Shown here: one piece after another, positions 1-9,741 of the stretch
How positions within the stretch are numbered: position 1 is the stretch's first letter
How the letters are laid out: each line of letters opens with the position of its first letter
Made by a program: the position numbers and the translations under genes
Source of the DNA: [Clostridium] colinum
GTDB lineage: Bacteria; Bacillota; Clostridia; Lachnospirales; CAG-274
Direction: 5' to 3'
DNA length: 64,000 nt
NCBI RefSeq assembly: GCF_940677205.1
Contig: NZ_OW712331.1
Location: 62,001 to 126,000, forward strand
The notes under the pieces: model-generated
The model's database searches: none
The model's input: only the letters and a program-made list of their open reading frames with translations
What the model was told of the DNA's origin: nothing

Positions 1-899
1 AATAAGGTTGTATTATCTTCATAAAAAAATTGTATGTATTTATCTATGCCAGAAAATGTTTTTTGTGTTTTTAATTTTTCTATAACCTCTTGTGTATGAG
101 ATGTTAAATTTAATAATTCTTCATTTTTTTCATTTTCCTTAAAAATTTTTTTAGCTTTTTCAAATTCTGCTAATAGATTTTTTATTGCAATTTGTATATC
201 ATTTTCTTCATAAACAAGCTCACGCATAGGATATATAGTTATATTATCAATATTTTCTATAGACCTACCAGAAAATGAGTCTAAAAGCCTAATAGAGTCT
301 ATTTGGTCGTCCCAAAGCTCTATCCTAAATGCATTTTCCAATATAGGGCTAAAAATATCTATTATGCCACCTCTTACAGAAAATTGTCCTATACCTTCTA
401 CAAAACTAGTTTTTTCATAGCCCATAAAAACAAGCTTTTTAGATAAATCTTCAATATTTAACGTATCGCCTATTTTAAAATTTAAAATAAAGTTTTTAAA
501 TATGTCCTTTTTTACAAGTCTATCAAATAATGCATCTATGGATAAAACAATAACTATATTGTCGTTAGATAAAATATTTTTTATAACATCAAAACGATAT
601 TTTATAATATCACGGCTTTTTACATCAGCACTATAAAATACAACGTCTTTGCTAGGGTAGTAAAAAACTTTATCTTTAAAGAAAAATTTTAAATCATCAT
701 AGAAATTTTTAGCTATAAGTTCGTTTTCACAAATAATAAGGCTAGAATTATTAAAATTTTGAGCTATACTATAAATTATATGGCTTTTTTGTGAGTCTAA
801 AAGGTTAGATAAAAGTAAAGGGTTTGTTTCATTTTTTAAACAGTCAAATATAGTATTAAAAGATTTATTTTCTTTTATTATATCGTTAAATAAATTCAT
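1..899 (-). CDS. mfd: Transcription-repair coupling factor Mfd, N-terminal part (runs off window)
   Basis: The minus-strand frame opens at an ATG at 897-899 behind a GGTGATTTT ribosome binding site and stays open for 299 codons to the window edge. The translation matches the N-terminal, UvrB-like part of Mfd, for example YPSKDVVFYSADVKSRDI and SVRGGIIDIFSP. Mfd is the ATP-driven translocase that removes stalled RNA polymerase and recruits UvrA to the damage. The helicase motor and C-terminal domains lie outside the window, so integrity cannot be judged. It follows pth by 11 bp on the same strand, the usual pth-mfd order in Firmicutes. Identification is from remembered family sequence. Confidence 0.9.
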   Translation of the reverse strand, partial: MNLFNDIIKENKSFNTIFDCLKNETNPLLLSNLLDSQKSHIIYSIAQNFNNSSLIICENELIAKNFYDDLKFFFKDKVFYYPSKDVVFYSADVKSRDIIKYRFDVIKNILSNDNIVIVLSIDALFDRLVKKDIFKNFILNFKIGDTLNIEDLSKKLVFMGYEKTSFVEGIGQFSVRGGIIDIFSPILENAFRIELWDDQIDSIRLLDSFSGRSIENIDNITIYPMRELVYEENDIQIAIKNLLAEFEKAKKIFKENEKNEELLNLTSHTQEVIEKLKTQKTFSGIDKYIQFFYEDNTTL

Positions 900-910
900 A
901 AAATCACCAT

Positions 911-1501
911 CTATTCACCTTTTTTAATTTTTTTGTTAAATAAATTCATAGCATTTGATAACCCATTTTCTTTATCTTTAATAAATATATTAATAGCATC
1001 TGCTGCATATGTTATGCCGTTTATAATGTCATTTTCTTCTTCTTTGTTAAATTTTGATAAAACAAAATTAGCCAAAGTATAATGGTTTGGCTTTTGGCCA
1101 ACACCTATTCTAAGGCGCGGAAATTCATCACTATTAAGATGATATATAATATTTTTTAAACCATTTTGTCCACCGTCTGACCCTTTTTTTCGTATTCTTA
1201 TAGACCCAATAGGTAAATTTACATCATCACATATAACCATAATATCAGAAAGGCTTATATCTTTATAAAAATTCAAAAACTCTCTAACACATTCACCGCT
1301 AAGGTTCATATATGTTAAAGGTTTTATTAATATAACTTTTTCACCGTGTATTATATCTTCTCCATAAATAGATTTAAATTTGCTTTTATTAACATTTATA
1401 TTAAAATCATATGCAAGCTTATCAATAGTTTCAAAGCCAACATTATGTCTTGTCCATTTATATTCATTTCCAGGATTACCTAGACCTATTATTAATTTCA
1501 A
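911..1501 (-). CDS. pth: Peptidyl-tRNA hydrolase
   Basis: A 196-residue protein of normal Pth length. It hydrolyses the ester bond of peptidyl-tRNAs released by abortive translation, recycling tRNA in the cytoplasm. The N-terminus carries the family signature GLGNPG-x2-Y-x2-TRHNVGF, which contains the catalytic His (H20) and the substrate-binding Asn. Further conserved blocks are KPLTYMNLSG and the DD in ICDDVNLPIG, followed by GSDGGQNGLKNI. The gene lies between the GNAT gene and mfd on the minus strand and is probably cotranscribed with mfd. Confidence 0.96.
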   Translation of the reverse strand: MKLIIGLGNPGNEYKWTRHNVGFETIDKLAYDFNINVNKSKFKSIYGEDIIHGEKVILIKPLTYMNLSGECVREFLNFYKDISLSDIMVICDDVNLPIGSIRIRKKGSDGGQNGLKNIIYHLNSDEFPRLRIGVGQKPNHYTLANFVLSKFNKEEENDIINGITYAADAINIFIKDKENGLSNAMNLFNKKIKKGE

Positions 1502-1525
1502 TTTTTTAGTCCCCCCTTTAAAATG

Positions 1526-1945
1526 TTAAAGTTTTATTTTCATATTTATATGAGGTATATTAGCCTCTAAAAATTCTTCGCCTAATTGTTTAAAGCCTAA
1601 TTTTTCATAAAAATTTTTTGCATAGCTTTGGGCGTGGATAAACACTTCTTTAAACCCCATATTTTTAGCTTCTTTTAATAAAAACTTAATTAAATTTGTT
1701 GCATATCCTTTGTTTCTATAATCTTTTAATATTGCAACACGCCCTATATACATTTTTTTATTTATTTCAATAAGCCTACCAGTACCAATAGGCTTATTAT
1801 CAATTGTTAAAATAACATTTTTAGCATATTTATCACTACCATCTATTTCTGTATGCTTAGGTATGCCTTGTTCTTTTATAAAAACTTCTTCTCTTATATA
1901 AAAAGCAAGATTTATATTTGTATCGTCTGTAAAAAATATTTCCAT
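1526..1945 (-). CDS. GNAT family N-acetyltransferase (ElaA/YjcF-like)
   Basis: A 139-residue single-domain GNAT protein. The acetyl-CoA pyrophosphate loop is visible as DYRNKGYATNLI, preceded by the beta-4 strand MYIGRVAIL, and the C-terminal YAKNFYEKLGF matches GNAT motif B. The N-terminal REEVFIKEQGIP is typical of the ElaA/YjcF group. The substrate cannot be told from the sequence. The gene is squeezed between parB/noc and pth with a weak RBS, probably in the same transcript. Regulation is not evident. Confidence 0.85.
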   Translation of the reverse strand: MEIFFTDDTNINLAFYIREEVFIKEQGIPKHTEIDGSDKYAKNVILTIDNKPIGTGRLIEINKKMYIGRVAILKDYRNKGYATNLIKFLLKEAKNMGFKEVFIHAQSYAKNFYEKLGFKQLGEEFLEANIPHINMKIKL

Positions 1946-1975
1946 AATATTTTCTCCTAAATGTAGTGTTAAATT

Positions 1976-2779
1976 TTAATTTGTACAAACTTTTATATTT
2001 ATTTCATATCCATTTTCTTTTTTCACAACCGAATAATTAGTATTAACTCCTGAATCTTGCATAGTTTCTACTGCATTTTTAATTGTGTTTGTAAAAATTC
2101 TTAAATCACCTATGTATCCTTTTATTTTCTTGTCTGTCTTTAAGCTTTGACCAGACATTTTTTTAATAGTATTTTCTATTAACTCTTCAGTTTTTTGTAC
2201 ATTAAGGTCATATTTTAATATTTTTTCTAAAACTTCTTTTTGTGTTTTCTCGTTATCTAATTTTAATAAAGCACGAGCGTGTCTTTCTGTAAGGTTATTT
2301 TGTATTATAGTATTTTTAATATCATTTTTTAACTTTAATAGGCGTAATTTGTTAGATATAGTAGATTGCTTTTTACCTATTATTTTTGCTATTTCTTCTT
2401 GAGTATATCCAAAATCAACCATTAATGTTTGAAATCCTTCAGCTTCTTCTATAAAATTCAATTTTTCTCTCTGAACATTTTCTATTAAAGCCATACAAGC
2501 ACTATCTTTTTTGTTTATATTAGTAATTATAGCAGGTATTTTAGCTATGCCTATTTTTTTGCAAGCTTTTAGTCTTCTTTCACCAGCTATCAGTTCATAA
2601 AAAACGCCTTTAATATCTCTTACAAGGATAGGTTCAATAACACCATATGCCTCTATAGATGCAGATAAATCTTCTATACTATTTTCTTCAAAAATTCTTC
2701 TAGGTTGATATGGGTTAGGATGTATTTTTTCAACATCTAAATAAATAATTTCTCTTTGAATATTGTTTAAATTTTGCAT
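1976..2779 (-). CDS. ParB/Noc-family chromosome partitioning or nucleoid occlusion protein
   Basis: A CTP-dependent ParB-type clamp protein of 267 residues. The ParB N-terminal domain shows NPYQPRR, the C-motif GERRLKAC and the conserved ENVQREKLN patch. A helix-turn-helix follows in TQEEIAKIIGKKQSTISNKLRL, then a dimerisation tail. An upstream in-frame ATG at 2791 lies inside the ribosome binding site GAGGTG. The ATG at 2779 sits 4-5 bases after it and is the better start. Position next to rsmG matches noc of Bacillus, but soj/parA, which normally precedes spo0J/parB, is absent here. Whether it acts as ParB or Noc needs its binding site; no parS or NBS was recognised. Confidence 0.88.
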   Translation of the reverse strand: MQNLNNIQREIIYLDVEKIHPNPYQPRRIFEENSIEDLSASIEAYGVIEPILVRDIKGVFYELIAGERRLKACKKIGIAKIPAIITNINKKDSACMALIENVQREKLNFIEEAEGFQTLMVDFGYTQEEIAKIIGKKQSTISNKLRLLKLKNDIKNTIIQNNLTERHARALLKLDNEKTQKEVLEKILKYDLNVQKTEELIENTIKKMSGQSLKTDKKIKGYIGDLRIFTNTIKNAVETMQDSGVNTNYSVVKKENGYEINIKVCTN

Positions 2780-2913
2780 AACGCACCTCATCTATGGTTT
2801 ATATTATATTTTAGATGCATTATAGCATATATTTCCTAGATATTTCCAAAAGTCAGAAAATTATGAATAAAAAGATAATTACAAAATATTACGTTAAAGT
2901 AGTATTAAAATTG

Positions 2914-3624
2914 TCATTTAATAGGATTTTTAGATACCTTACCAGCTTTTCTAGGATATTGTTTAGGAGTTTGTCTTATTTTTTTTATAAAAACAAGTTT
3001 ATGTTCTATATTAGTAAAAGGTATTTTTACAGATTCTATTTTTTCTATATTTCCGCCAAGAGTAGCTATAGCTTTTTTAGCATCTACAATTTCACTATCT
3101 AACAAAGGGCCTTTTAAGGCTATAAAATATCCTCCAAATTTTACAAAAGGTAAGTCAAATTCTGCTAAAACGCTTAAATTAGCTACAGCACGAGATACGC
3201 AAAAATCATATTTTTCTCTAAAATTTATATCTTGTCCAGCATCTTCTGCTCGAGAGTGTATATATGTTATATTTTGTAGATTAAGCTCATCACCTACTGT
3301 TTTTAAAAAATTTATACGTTTATTTAAAGAGTCTAATAGAGTAGGGATAGAGCTTTGGCAAAATATTTTGATAGGCAGGGCAGGAAAGCCAGCTCCAGTG
3401 CCTACATCTATAAAAGTTTTATTGTTAAAATCTACAAATTTACATACACTTAAACAATCTACAAAATGTTTTAATATAATCTCTTTTTCATCTGTTATAG
3501 CCGTAAGGTTTATTTTTTCATTCCATTCTAAAAGAATATTTTTATATTTTAAAAAATTATCTATTTGATTATCATTTATATTAAGGCTAAGCTCATTACA
3601 AGCATTTTTTAATAAGTTTTTCAT
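2914..3624 (-). CDS. rsmG: 16S rRNA (guanine-527-N7)-methyltransferase RsmG
   Basis: A 236-residue SAM-dependent methyltransferase (old name GidB) that modifies G527 in the 530 loop of 16S rRNA. The SAM-binding motif FIDVGTGAGFPALPIKI and the conserved SRAVANLSVLAEFDLPFVK block are present, and ALKGP is near the C-terminus as usual. Start chosen at the ATG behind TTAAGGAGC. It lies in the usual mnmE-mnmG-rsmG-noc gene order, although a small unknown gene is inserted between mnmG and rsmG. Confidence 0.96.
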   Translation of the reverse strand: MKNLLKNACNELSLNINDNQIDNFLKYKNILLEWNEKINLTAITDEKEIILKHFVDCLSVCKFVDFNNKTFIDVGTGAGFPALPIKIFCQSSIPTLLDSLNKRINFLKTVGDELNLQNITYIHSRAEDAGQDINFREKYDFCVSRAVANLSVLAEFDLPFVKFGGYFIALKGPLLDSEIVDAKKAIATLGGNIEKIESVKIPFTNIEHKLVFIKKIRQTPKQYPRKAGKVSKNPIK

Positions 3625-3633
3625 AAAAGCTCC

Positions 3634-4038
3634 TTAAAAAGTAGTTTCTTTTGTTATTTTATATATTTTCCATTTACTAATATTATCCGGTTCATTTATC
3701 ATATAAAAGTTTATAATACCTTTAAATTTTAAATTTTTATCCATTATTAAAAATGCGTTTATTTTTTCATTATTATTTTTATAAAAACATACTTTGTCTA
3801 AAGTTTTATATATATATTCGTCGTTAAAAAACTCCTTTAATATACACATATTTACATCATCAGAAAAAGATTTACTTATAAAATTTTTAGCTTCTATAAG
3901 TCTATTTTTTCTTATAAGCTCAATAAAACTTTTGCTAGTATATTGATGAGTTAATATACTAAAAAAAGGAGCTTTGCTATTATCTATATGAAAAAAATTT
4001 TCTTGTAAAAATTTATCTTTTAATGGTAAAAAAAACAA
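3634..4038 (-). CDS. Hypothetical protein between mnmG and rsmG
   Basis: I do not recognise this 134-residue protein. It starts at a TTG (4036-4038) seven bases behind a full AAAGGAG ribosome binding site, and ends 9 bp before rsmG, so it is very likely translated and cotranscribed with rsmG. It has no signal peptide, membrane segment or Cys cluster. The first half is helix-rich with basic and acidic residues. The second half (after about residue 75) alternates hydrophobic and polar residues like a beta-sheet, for example NAFLIMDKNLKFKGIINFYM. A small alpha+beta fold is plausible. Function unknown. Confidence 0.75.
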   Translation of the reverse strand: MFFLPLKDKFLQENFFHIDNSKAPFFSILTHQYTSKSFIELIRKNRLIEAKNFISKSFSDDVNMCILKEFFNDEYIYKTLDKVCFYKNNNEKINAFLIMDKNLKFKGIINFYMINEPDNISKWKIYKITKETTF

Positions 4039-4135
4039 GCTATCACTCCTTTATACTTTTAGACATTAAAACTATGCAATATTTTATATAAATAGAGTAT
4101 AGTTATTATAATATATTAAAAAAGTAAATATAAGG

Positions 4136-6007
4136 TTAAAGATTTAAATAAACTAATAGCATATTTATATCAGCAGGAGATATACCAGATATACGAGAGG
4201 CGTGGCCTATGCTTTCTGGACGTATTTTTTCTAAATTTTGTCGTCCTTCTAGGCTAAGGCTCATAACTTTGGAATAATCTATATCTTTTGGTATGCGTTT
4301 TTTCTCTAGCTTTTTAAATTGTTCTACTTGACGCATTTGTTTTTCTATATAGCCTTCATATTTTATTTGTATATTTACTTGTTCCTCTATATCATAAGAA
4401 AGCTCTGGTCTATCTTTATCTAGTGGAGCAAGTGCCATATAAGAAAGCTCTGTTCTTTTTATAAGGTCGGTAAATTTAATACCCGTTGTCAAAGGTGTAC
4501 TACCATATTTTTCTAAAACACTATTTACTTCATCAGTAGGGGAAATAGATATTTTTTTAATACGTTTTATATCTTGTTCTATTTTAGCTTTTTTATCTAA
4601 AAATCTTTTATATCTATCTTCTGTTATAAGCCCTACATTATATCCTATTTCAGTAAGCCTTAAGTCTGCATTATCTTGCCTTAATAATAAACGATATTCG
4701 GCACGAGAAGTCATCATACGATAAGGCTCTAAGCTACCTTTTGTTACAATATCGTCTATCAATACACCTATATAAGCCTCAGACCTATCAAGTATTAAAG
4801 GTTCTTCATTTTTTATATATTTTGTAGCATTAATACCAGCTATAATGCCTTGAGCGGCCGCTTCTTCATATCCCGATGTACCGTTAAATTGGCCTGCGCT
4901 AAAAAGACCTTTTATATTTTTAAATTCAAGGCTAAGTTTTAGCTGAGTAGCATCTATACAATCATATTCTATTGCATAAGCATTACGCATTATTTTACAG
5001 TTTTCAAGCCCTTCAATACTTCTATACATTTTTGTTTGTATATCTATAGGTAAAGATGTACTCATACCTTGAACGTACATTTCATTAGTATCTTCGCCTT
5101 CTGGCTCTATAAAAATTTGATGACGTTCTTTGTCGGCAAAACGTACTATTTTATCTTCAATAGAAGGACAATATCTAGGGCCAGTGCCTTCTATCATACC
5201 GCCATACATAGCAGAGCGGTGTAAATTATCATTTATTATTTTATGTGTTTCACTATTAGTGTAAGTAAGGTAACAAGGTAATTGTTCTCGTTTTATACTA
5301 TCTGGCGTATTTTCAAAAGAAAAAGGAACAATATTTTCATCTCCATTTTGTATAGACATTTTAGAAAAATCAACGCTTCTTTTATCTATTCTAGCTGGAG
5401 TACCAGTTTTAAATCTATACATTTTTATACCTAAATTTTTAAGACAATCACTAAGATGTGTAGCTTGTCTAAGTCCATTAGGCCCACTTTCTATTGCCAT
5501 ATCGCCATAAAGACATTTAGCTTTTAAATAAGTACCGGTACAGATAATAACTGCTTTACAGTTATATAATATTCCGTCTTCTTTTAAAACACCAGTAACA
5601 ACGCCATCTTTAGTTATTATTTCGGCTATCTCGCCTTGTACTATATCTAAATTTGGAGTATTTTCCAAAACTTTTTTCATTTCTATATGATATTTATTTT
5701 TATCTGCTTGAGCTCTAAGTGAGTAAACGGCAGGGCCTTTACTTGTATTTAACATACGAGTTTGGATATAGCTTTTATCTATATTTTTTCCCATTTCTCC
5801 GCCAAGCGCATCTATTTCTCTAACAAGATGACCTTTTGAGCTACCACCTATATTTGGGTTGCAAGGCATCATTGCTATACTATCTAAGTTTATTGAAAAT
5901 AAGACTGTTGAAAAACCTATACGTGCAGTTGCAAGGCTAGCTTCACAACCGGCGTGGCCTGCACCTATAACAACAACATCTACATTTTCTTCTGCTAATA
6001 TGTTCAT
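4136..6007 (-). CDS. mnmG: tRNA uridine-34 carboxymethylaminomethyl modification enzyme MnmG (GidA)
   Basis: A 623-residue FAD-dependent partner of MnmE, which together install the cmnm5 group on wobble U34 of tRNAs reading NNA/NNG codons. The Rossmann FAD motif [17 protein letters not shown], the MnmG signature [11 protein letters not shown] and the C-terminal [16 protein letters not shown] / [13 protein letters not shown] blocks are seen. A GTG at 6016 lies within the ribosome binding site AAAGGTG; the ATG at 6007, six bases downstream, is the probable start. Directly follows mnmE (18 bp), as expected for an operon. Confidence 0.96.
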   Translation of the reverse strand: MNILAEENVDVVVIGAGHAGCEASLATARIGFSTVLFSINLDSIAMMPCNPNIGGSSKGHLVREIDALGGEMGKNIDKSYIQTRMLNTSKGPAVYSLRAQADKNKYHIEMKKVLENTPNLDIVQGEIAEIITKDGVVTGVLKEDGILYNCKAVIICTGTYLKAKCLYGDMAIESGPNGLRQATHLSDCLKNLGIKMYRFKTGTPARIDKRSVDFSKMSIQNGDENIVPFSFENTPDSIKREQLPCYLTYTNSETHKIINDNLHRSAMYGGMIEGTGPRYCPSIEDKIVRFADKERHQIFIEPEGEDTNEMYVQGMSTSLPIDIQTKMYRSIEGLENCKIMRNAYAIEYDCIDATQLKLSLEFKNIKGLFSAGQFNGTSGYEEAAAQGIIAGINATKYIKNEEPLILDRSEAYIGVLIDDIVTKGSLEPYRMMTSRAEYRLLLRQDNADLRLTEIGYNVGLITEDRYKRFLDKKAKIEQDIKRIKKISISPTDEVNSVLEKYGSTPLTTGIKFTDLIKRTELSYMALAPLDKDRPELSYDIEEQVNIQIKYEGYIEKQMRQVEQFKKLEKKRIPKDIDYSKVMSLSLEGRQNLEKIRPESIGHASRISGISPADINMLLVYLNL

Positions 6008-6025
6008 TATTATCACCTTTCTAGC

Positions 6026-7423
6026 TTATTTTCCAAGACAAAACTCTGAAAATATTTTATCTATAACATCTTCATCTAAGCTTTCTCCGGTTATTTCGCC
6101 TAAGTATCTATAAGCTTCTATCAAATCCATAGATATAAAATCTTCAGGCATTTTTGTTTCTATTGTATTTAAAACATTTTTTAAACTTTCTATACAGTTG
6201 TAAAGGGAATTTTTGTTACGTTCATTAGATATTAAAATATCTTCATTTATGTTTATTTTACCCTCAAAAAATAATGTTTCTATTTTATCTTTAAGCTCAT
6301 CAAAGCCTAAATCATTTTTAGCAGATAACATTAATATATTTTCTTCTTTTATATGTTGTTTTAGACTATTTATATCAAGATTTGGCTTAAGGTCTGTTTT
6401 ATTTATAAGAACTAAAGTTTTTTTATCTTTTATAAAATCTAAAATTTCTATATCATCATTATCTAAAGCCTTAGAGTTATCCAAAACAAGAAGTATTAAA
6501 TCGGCCTCTTTAGCATATTCTTTAGATTTTTCAACACCTATTTTTTCTATTTCATCATCTGTTTTTCTTATACCTGCCGTATCTACAATGTTAAGTGCAA
6601 CACCATTTATATTAAGATATTCTTTTAAAACATCTCTTGTTGTGCCTGCTATATCGCTAACAATAGCACGGTCTTCGTTTAACAAAATATTTAAAATAGA
6701 GCTTTTGCCAACATTTGGTTTACCTAAAATAACTGTTTTTATACCTTCTTTTACAATACGTCCAGTATCGGCCGTTTTTAAAAGTTTTTCTACTTTTTCA
6801 ATAAGAGATTTAGTGCTTTGTTCTATCATATTATAAGTCATTGTTTCATCATCGTGTTCTGGATAGTCTATAGAGGCTTCTATGTGAGCTGTCATAGTTA
6901 ATATATCATTTCTATACTCGTCTATTTTTTGTTTTAGTTTACCTTCTAGCCTATTTATAGCAGCCTTATGTCCTATATCTGTTTTGGCATTTATTATATC
7001 AATAACGGCTTCGGCTTTGCTTAAATCTATCCTACCATTTAAAAATGCACGTTTAGTAAACTCTCCATTTTCGGCAATTCTTGCACCATTTTTTAACACA
7101 GTATTTAAAACTCGTTTAACAGAAGATTTGCCACCGTGGCAGTTTATCTCTATTATATTTTCGCAAGTATATGTTTTTGGAGCTTTCATAACAGATAATA
7201 ATACTTCATCTATTATTTCTTCATTATCTTTTATAACGCCATAGGTTAAAGTATGACTTTTATAATCATTTATTTTAATATTTTCCTTGTTTTTATCAAA
7301 AGGTATAAAAATTTTATCTGCTATATTAAAAGCATCATCACCGCTTACTCTAACAATGCCTATACCACCTTCACCAAAAGATGTGGCAATAGCGGCTATT
7401 GTGTCAAATTCTCTAATTTTCAT
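6026..7423 (-). CDS. mnmE: tRNA modification GTPase MnmE (TrmE)
   Basis: A 465-residue GTPase with an N-terminal formyl-THF-binding domain (FDTIAAIATSFGEGGIGIVR), a central helical domain and an inserted Ras-like G domain. The G domain carries P-loop GKPNVGKSS, switch GTTRD, DTAG and NKTD. The protein ends in CLGK, the family C-terminal CxGK motif carrying the catalytic Cys. Forms the MnmEG complex with the product of the next gene. The open frame extends upstream to 7480, but the ATG at 7421-7423 with AGGA eight bases before it gives the conserved N-terminus. Confidence 0.96.
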   Translation of the reverse strand: MKIREFDTIAAIATSFGEGGIGIVRVSGDDAFNIADKIFIPFDKNKENIKINDYKSHTLTYGVIKDNEEIIDEVLLSVMKAPKTYTCENIIEINCHGGKSSVKRVLNTVLKNGARIAENGEFTKRAFLNGRIDLSKAEAVIDIINAKTDIGHKAAINRLEGKLKQKIDEYRNDILTMTAHIEASIDYPEHDDETMTYNMIEQSTKSLIEKVEKLLKTADTGRIVKEGIKTVILGKPNVGKSSILNILLNEDRAIVSDIAGTTRDVLKEYLNINGVALNIVDTAGIRKTDDEIEKIGVEKSKEYAKEADLILLVLDNSKALDNDDIEILDFIKDKKTLVLINKTDLKPNLDINSLKQHIKEENILMLSAKNDLGFDELKDKIETLFFEGKININEDILISNERNKNSLYNCIESLKNVLNTIETKMPEDFISMDLIEAYRYLGEITGESLDEDVIDKIFSEFCLGK

Positions 7424-7661
7424 TTTATCAATCCTATCTATAAAATTTAAACAAACATTAACTATAAATGAATAGTGCAAATACCTTTGCCATATAGCAA
7501 AGGTATAGTTATAATTAAAGGGTTATAATAATTGTATGATTAATATAATAAATGTAAATAATCTTTAGGTTATTAGTATGTAAAATACTAACCTTTTCCT
7601 TTAAAATTATAACACTAATAATTAAAAATATAATTTAAAATAGCTGTATTAAATATAAAAA

Positions 7662-8471
7662 CTATTTAGGCGCTATAACAATATATCTAAAAGGCTCATC
7701 ACCTTCGCTATATGTTGTTACAGATGTATCATTTTGTAAAGCATTGTGTATAATTCTTCTTTCATATGGGTTCATAGGCTCAAGATTGATACTTTTTCTT
7801 GTTTTTTTAGCCTTTTTAGCTAAGTTTATAGCTAATTGTTCTAAAGTTTGTTTTCTTCTTTCACGATAGTCGGCAATATCTATACTAACAGACATATAAG
7901 AAAATTCACCTTTATTTACTACAAGGTTTGTAAGATATTGTAAAGAATCTAATGTTTGACCTCTTTTACCTATTATAACACCAATGTCATTACCTTTTAA
8001 ATCAATTATTAGGTTATTTTTTTCATTTATTTCAGCAGATACTTCCACTTCTATTTTCATTGTATCAAATACTTCTTTAAGAAAGTTAGTTGCTATAATA
8101 GGAGCGTTTTTATTAAGTTCTTTAGTTTTTTCTTGTTTTATTGGGTCCTTCATAGGTTCCATAGGTTCGTCAAAGCTATCTTCACTAACTATCCTTGGTA
8201 TACGCATTTCTACACGGGTTTCATCTTGAGAATTGTTGTAATTTTCATTTTTTTCTATAAATTTATTAAGTTCTTCATATTTTGAATCGATAGAGTTAAT
8301 TTCATTTTTTAGCTTTACTAAAACTTTAGCAGGTTTACTACCAATACCTAAAAAACCTTTAGAAGGCTCTTGTAAAACAGTATAGTCTATTTTATCAATA
8401 GTAGTGTTAAGGTCTTTTAATGCTTCATCAATAGCTAAATTAACTGTTTTAGCAATTTTTTGTACTTCCAT
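7662..8471 (-). CDS. jag: RNA-binding protein Jag/KhpB (Jag-N, KH, R3H)
   Basis: A 269-residue protein with the Jag N-terminal domain (VLQEPSKGFLGIGSKPAKV), a variable charged linker at about residues 75-125, a KH domain with the GKRG loop (GVIIGKRGQTLDSLQYL) and an R3H domain with the signature NPYERRIIHNAL. It binds RNA and in Firmicutes affects cell division and envelope biogenesis with KhpA. It lies between yidC (spoIIIJ) and mnmE in the canonical rpmH-rnpA-yidC-jag order. A 238-bp spacer with two small hairpins separates it from mnmE, so the mnmEG genes may have their own promoter. Confidence 0.95.
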   Translation of the reverse strand: MEVQKIAKTVNLAIDEALKDLNTTIDKIDYTVLQEPSKGFLGIGSKPAKVLVKLKNEINSIDSKYEELNKFIEKNENYNNSQDETRVEMRIPRIVSEDSFDEPMEPMKDPIKQEKTKELNKNAPIIATNFLKEVFDTMKIEVEVSAEINEKNNLIIDLKGNDIGVIIGKRGQTLDSLQYLTNLVVNKGEFSYMSVSIDIADYRERRKQTLEQLAINLAKKAKKTRKSINLEPMNPYERRIIHNALQNDTSVTTYSEGDEPFRYIVIAPK

Positions 8472-8500
8472 AAAACTCCTCCTTGTAAAATAAAAAATAA

Positions 8501-9496
8501 TTATTTAGTAGCCAAACCTTGTTGTTCAAATTTTTTGATACAATATTTACTTAAGAAAATTTGTTGTATAATTTGAACTAAGTTACCAACAATCCAATAT
8601 ATAGCCACACCACAAGGTATAGAAATTGTAAAGAATGTCATCATAAGAGGCATAACAATATTCATTATTTTTTGTTGCATTTTTAAAGTAGGGTCATCAG
8701 ATTTGTTGTTTCTAGACATTACCCAACTAGAAAGGAATGTAGTGGCACCAGATAAAATAGCTAATAATACTTTAGGGAAAGATAAACCAACTGTTTCTGC
8801 TAGATTTATACCTAAGAAATATTCTATACTAGCTTTTTGTGCTAAAAGGTTAGATATGTCTAGAGAAGGTAAACCAGCTTGTAAAGCTTCCCAGTCGCTT
8901 GGGCTAAATTTGTTTATAGCTTTAAGCATATCAGGTAATAAGCTAATATCTATAGTCATACCTCTAGGGACAAGAGGAGCTACTATTGGTACCATAACTT
9001 CAGCATAGTTTGGTGTAGATAATATTTGATTAGCAATTTGTGTATATAAATTACCTATATCTGTAACAAATAGGTAAGCATTTTTCATTATAAAATATAA
9101 AGCAATAAATATAGGTAACTGTATAAAAATAGGTAAACAGCCACCGATAGGGTTATAATTATGTTTAGAATATAGTTTAGTCATTTCTAGTTGCATTTTT
9201 TTAGCAACTTCAGGGTCTTTATTACCTTTATACTTATCTTGTATTTTTTTCATTTCTGGTTGTATCTTTTGCATTATATACATAGATTTTTGTTGTTTAT
9301 AGTTTAAAGGTAGCAATAATAATCTGACAATAATTGTAAATAATATAATAGTAAATCCGAGAGAATGTTCAGTAGTTATGGTATATACAATTTTAAATAC
9401 AAAATTTATTATAATACCTAAAAGTTTTGATATTGGGCCAACGATAAAGCCCGGGTCTTTTTCTATAAAATTATTTAAAATAACATAGTTAAACAA
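8501..9496 (-). CDS. yidC: Membrane protein insertase YidC/SpoIIIJ
   Basis: A 331-residue YidC/Oxa1 family insertase. The core membrane segments include the one with the conserved hydrophilic-groove Arg (FTIIVRLLLLPLNYKQQKS), the coiled cytoplasmic hairpin rich in Lys and Gln (QPEMKKIQDKYKG), the GGCLPIFIQLPIFIALY segment and the last segments around MPLMMTFFTISIPCGVAIYW. No lipoprotein signal is visible; the N-terminus starts with a short periplasmic-type helix. It inserts Sec-dependent and independent membrane proteins. In spore formers the spoIIIJ copy is needed for forespore sigma-G activity. It sits between yidD and jag, as usual. Confidence 0.95.
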   Translation of the reverse strand: MFNYVILNNFIEKDPGFIVGPISKLLGIIINFVFKIVYTITTEHSLGFTIILFTIIVRLLLLPLNYKQQKSMYIMQKIQPEMKKIQDKYKGNKDPEVAKKMQLEMTKLYSKHNYNPIGGCLPIFIQLPIFIALYFIMKNAYLFVTDIGNLYTQIANQILSTPNYAEVMVPIVAPLVPRGMTIDISLLPDMLKAINKFSPSDWEALQAGLPSLDISNLLAQKASIEYFLGINLAETVGLSFPKVLLAILSGATTFLSSWVMSRNNKSDDPTLKMQQKIMNIVMPLMMTFFTISIPCGVAIYWIVGNLVQIIQQIFLSKYCIKKFEQQGLATK

Positions 9497-9518
9497 TATA
9501 AAATCCTCCTAATAATTT

Positions 9519-9731
9519 TTATGGTACAGGGTCATAACCACCTTTGCTAAATGGGTTGCACCTTAATATACGCCAAATTGTAAGATATGTACCTTTAAAA
9601 AAACCATATTTTTCATATGCTTCGTATGCATATCTAGAACAAGAAGGGTAGTATATGCAACAAGGCTTTTTCATAGGAGAAATAAATTTTTGATAAAATT
9701 TTATAATGCACATACATGATTTTTTTAGCAT
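9519..9731 (-). CDS. yidD: Membrane protein insertion efficiency factor YidD
   Basis: A 70-residue basic amphipathic protein with the family core [23 protein letters not shown] and the three-Cys CRYxPSCS-like region, then [24 protein letters not shown]. It is thought to help YidC-dependent insertion at the inner face of the membrane. An upstream in-frame ATG (9755) overlaps rnpA, but the start at 9729-9731 is preceded by GGGGGA and gives the usual length. Lies between rnpA and yidC. Confidence 0.95.
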   Translation of the reverse strand: MLKKSCMCIIKFYQKFISPMKKPCCIYYPSCSRYAYEAYEKYGFFKGTYLTIWRILRCNPFSKGGYDPVP

Positions 9732-9741
9732 AGGTCCCCCA

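Noticed and set aside
6213-6836. 207-codon open frame opposite mnmE
   Set aside because: Antisense shadow of a conserved gene, no RBS. Many similar long antisense frames exist because of low G+C.
7480-7593. Hairpins between jag and mnmE as terminators
   Set aside because: Stems at 7,480-7,507 and 7,568-7,593 lack a T-run on either strand, so termination is not convincing.
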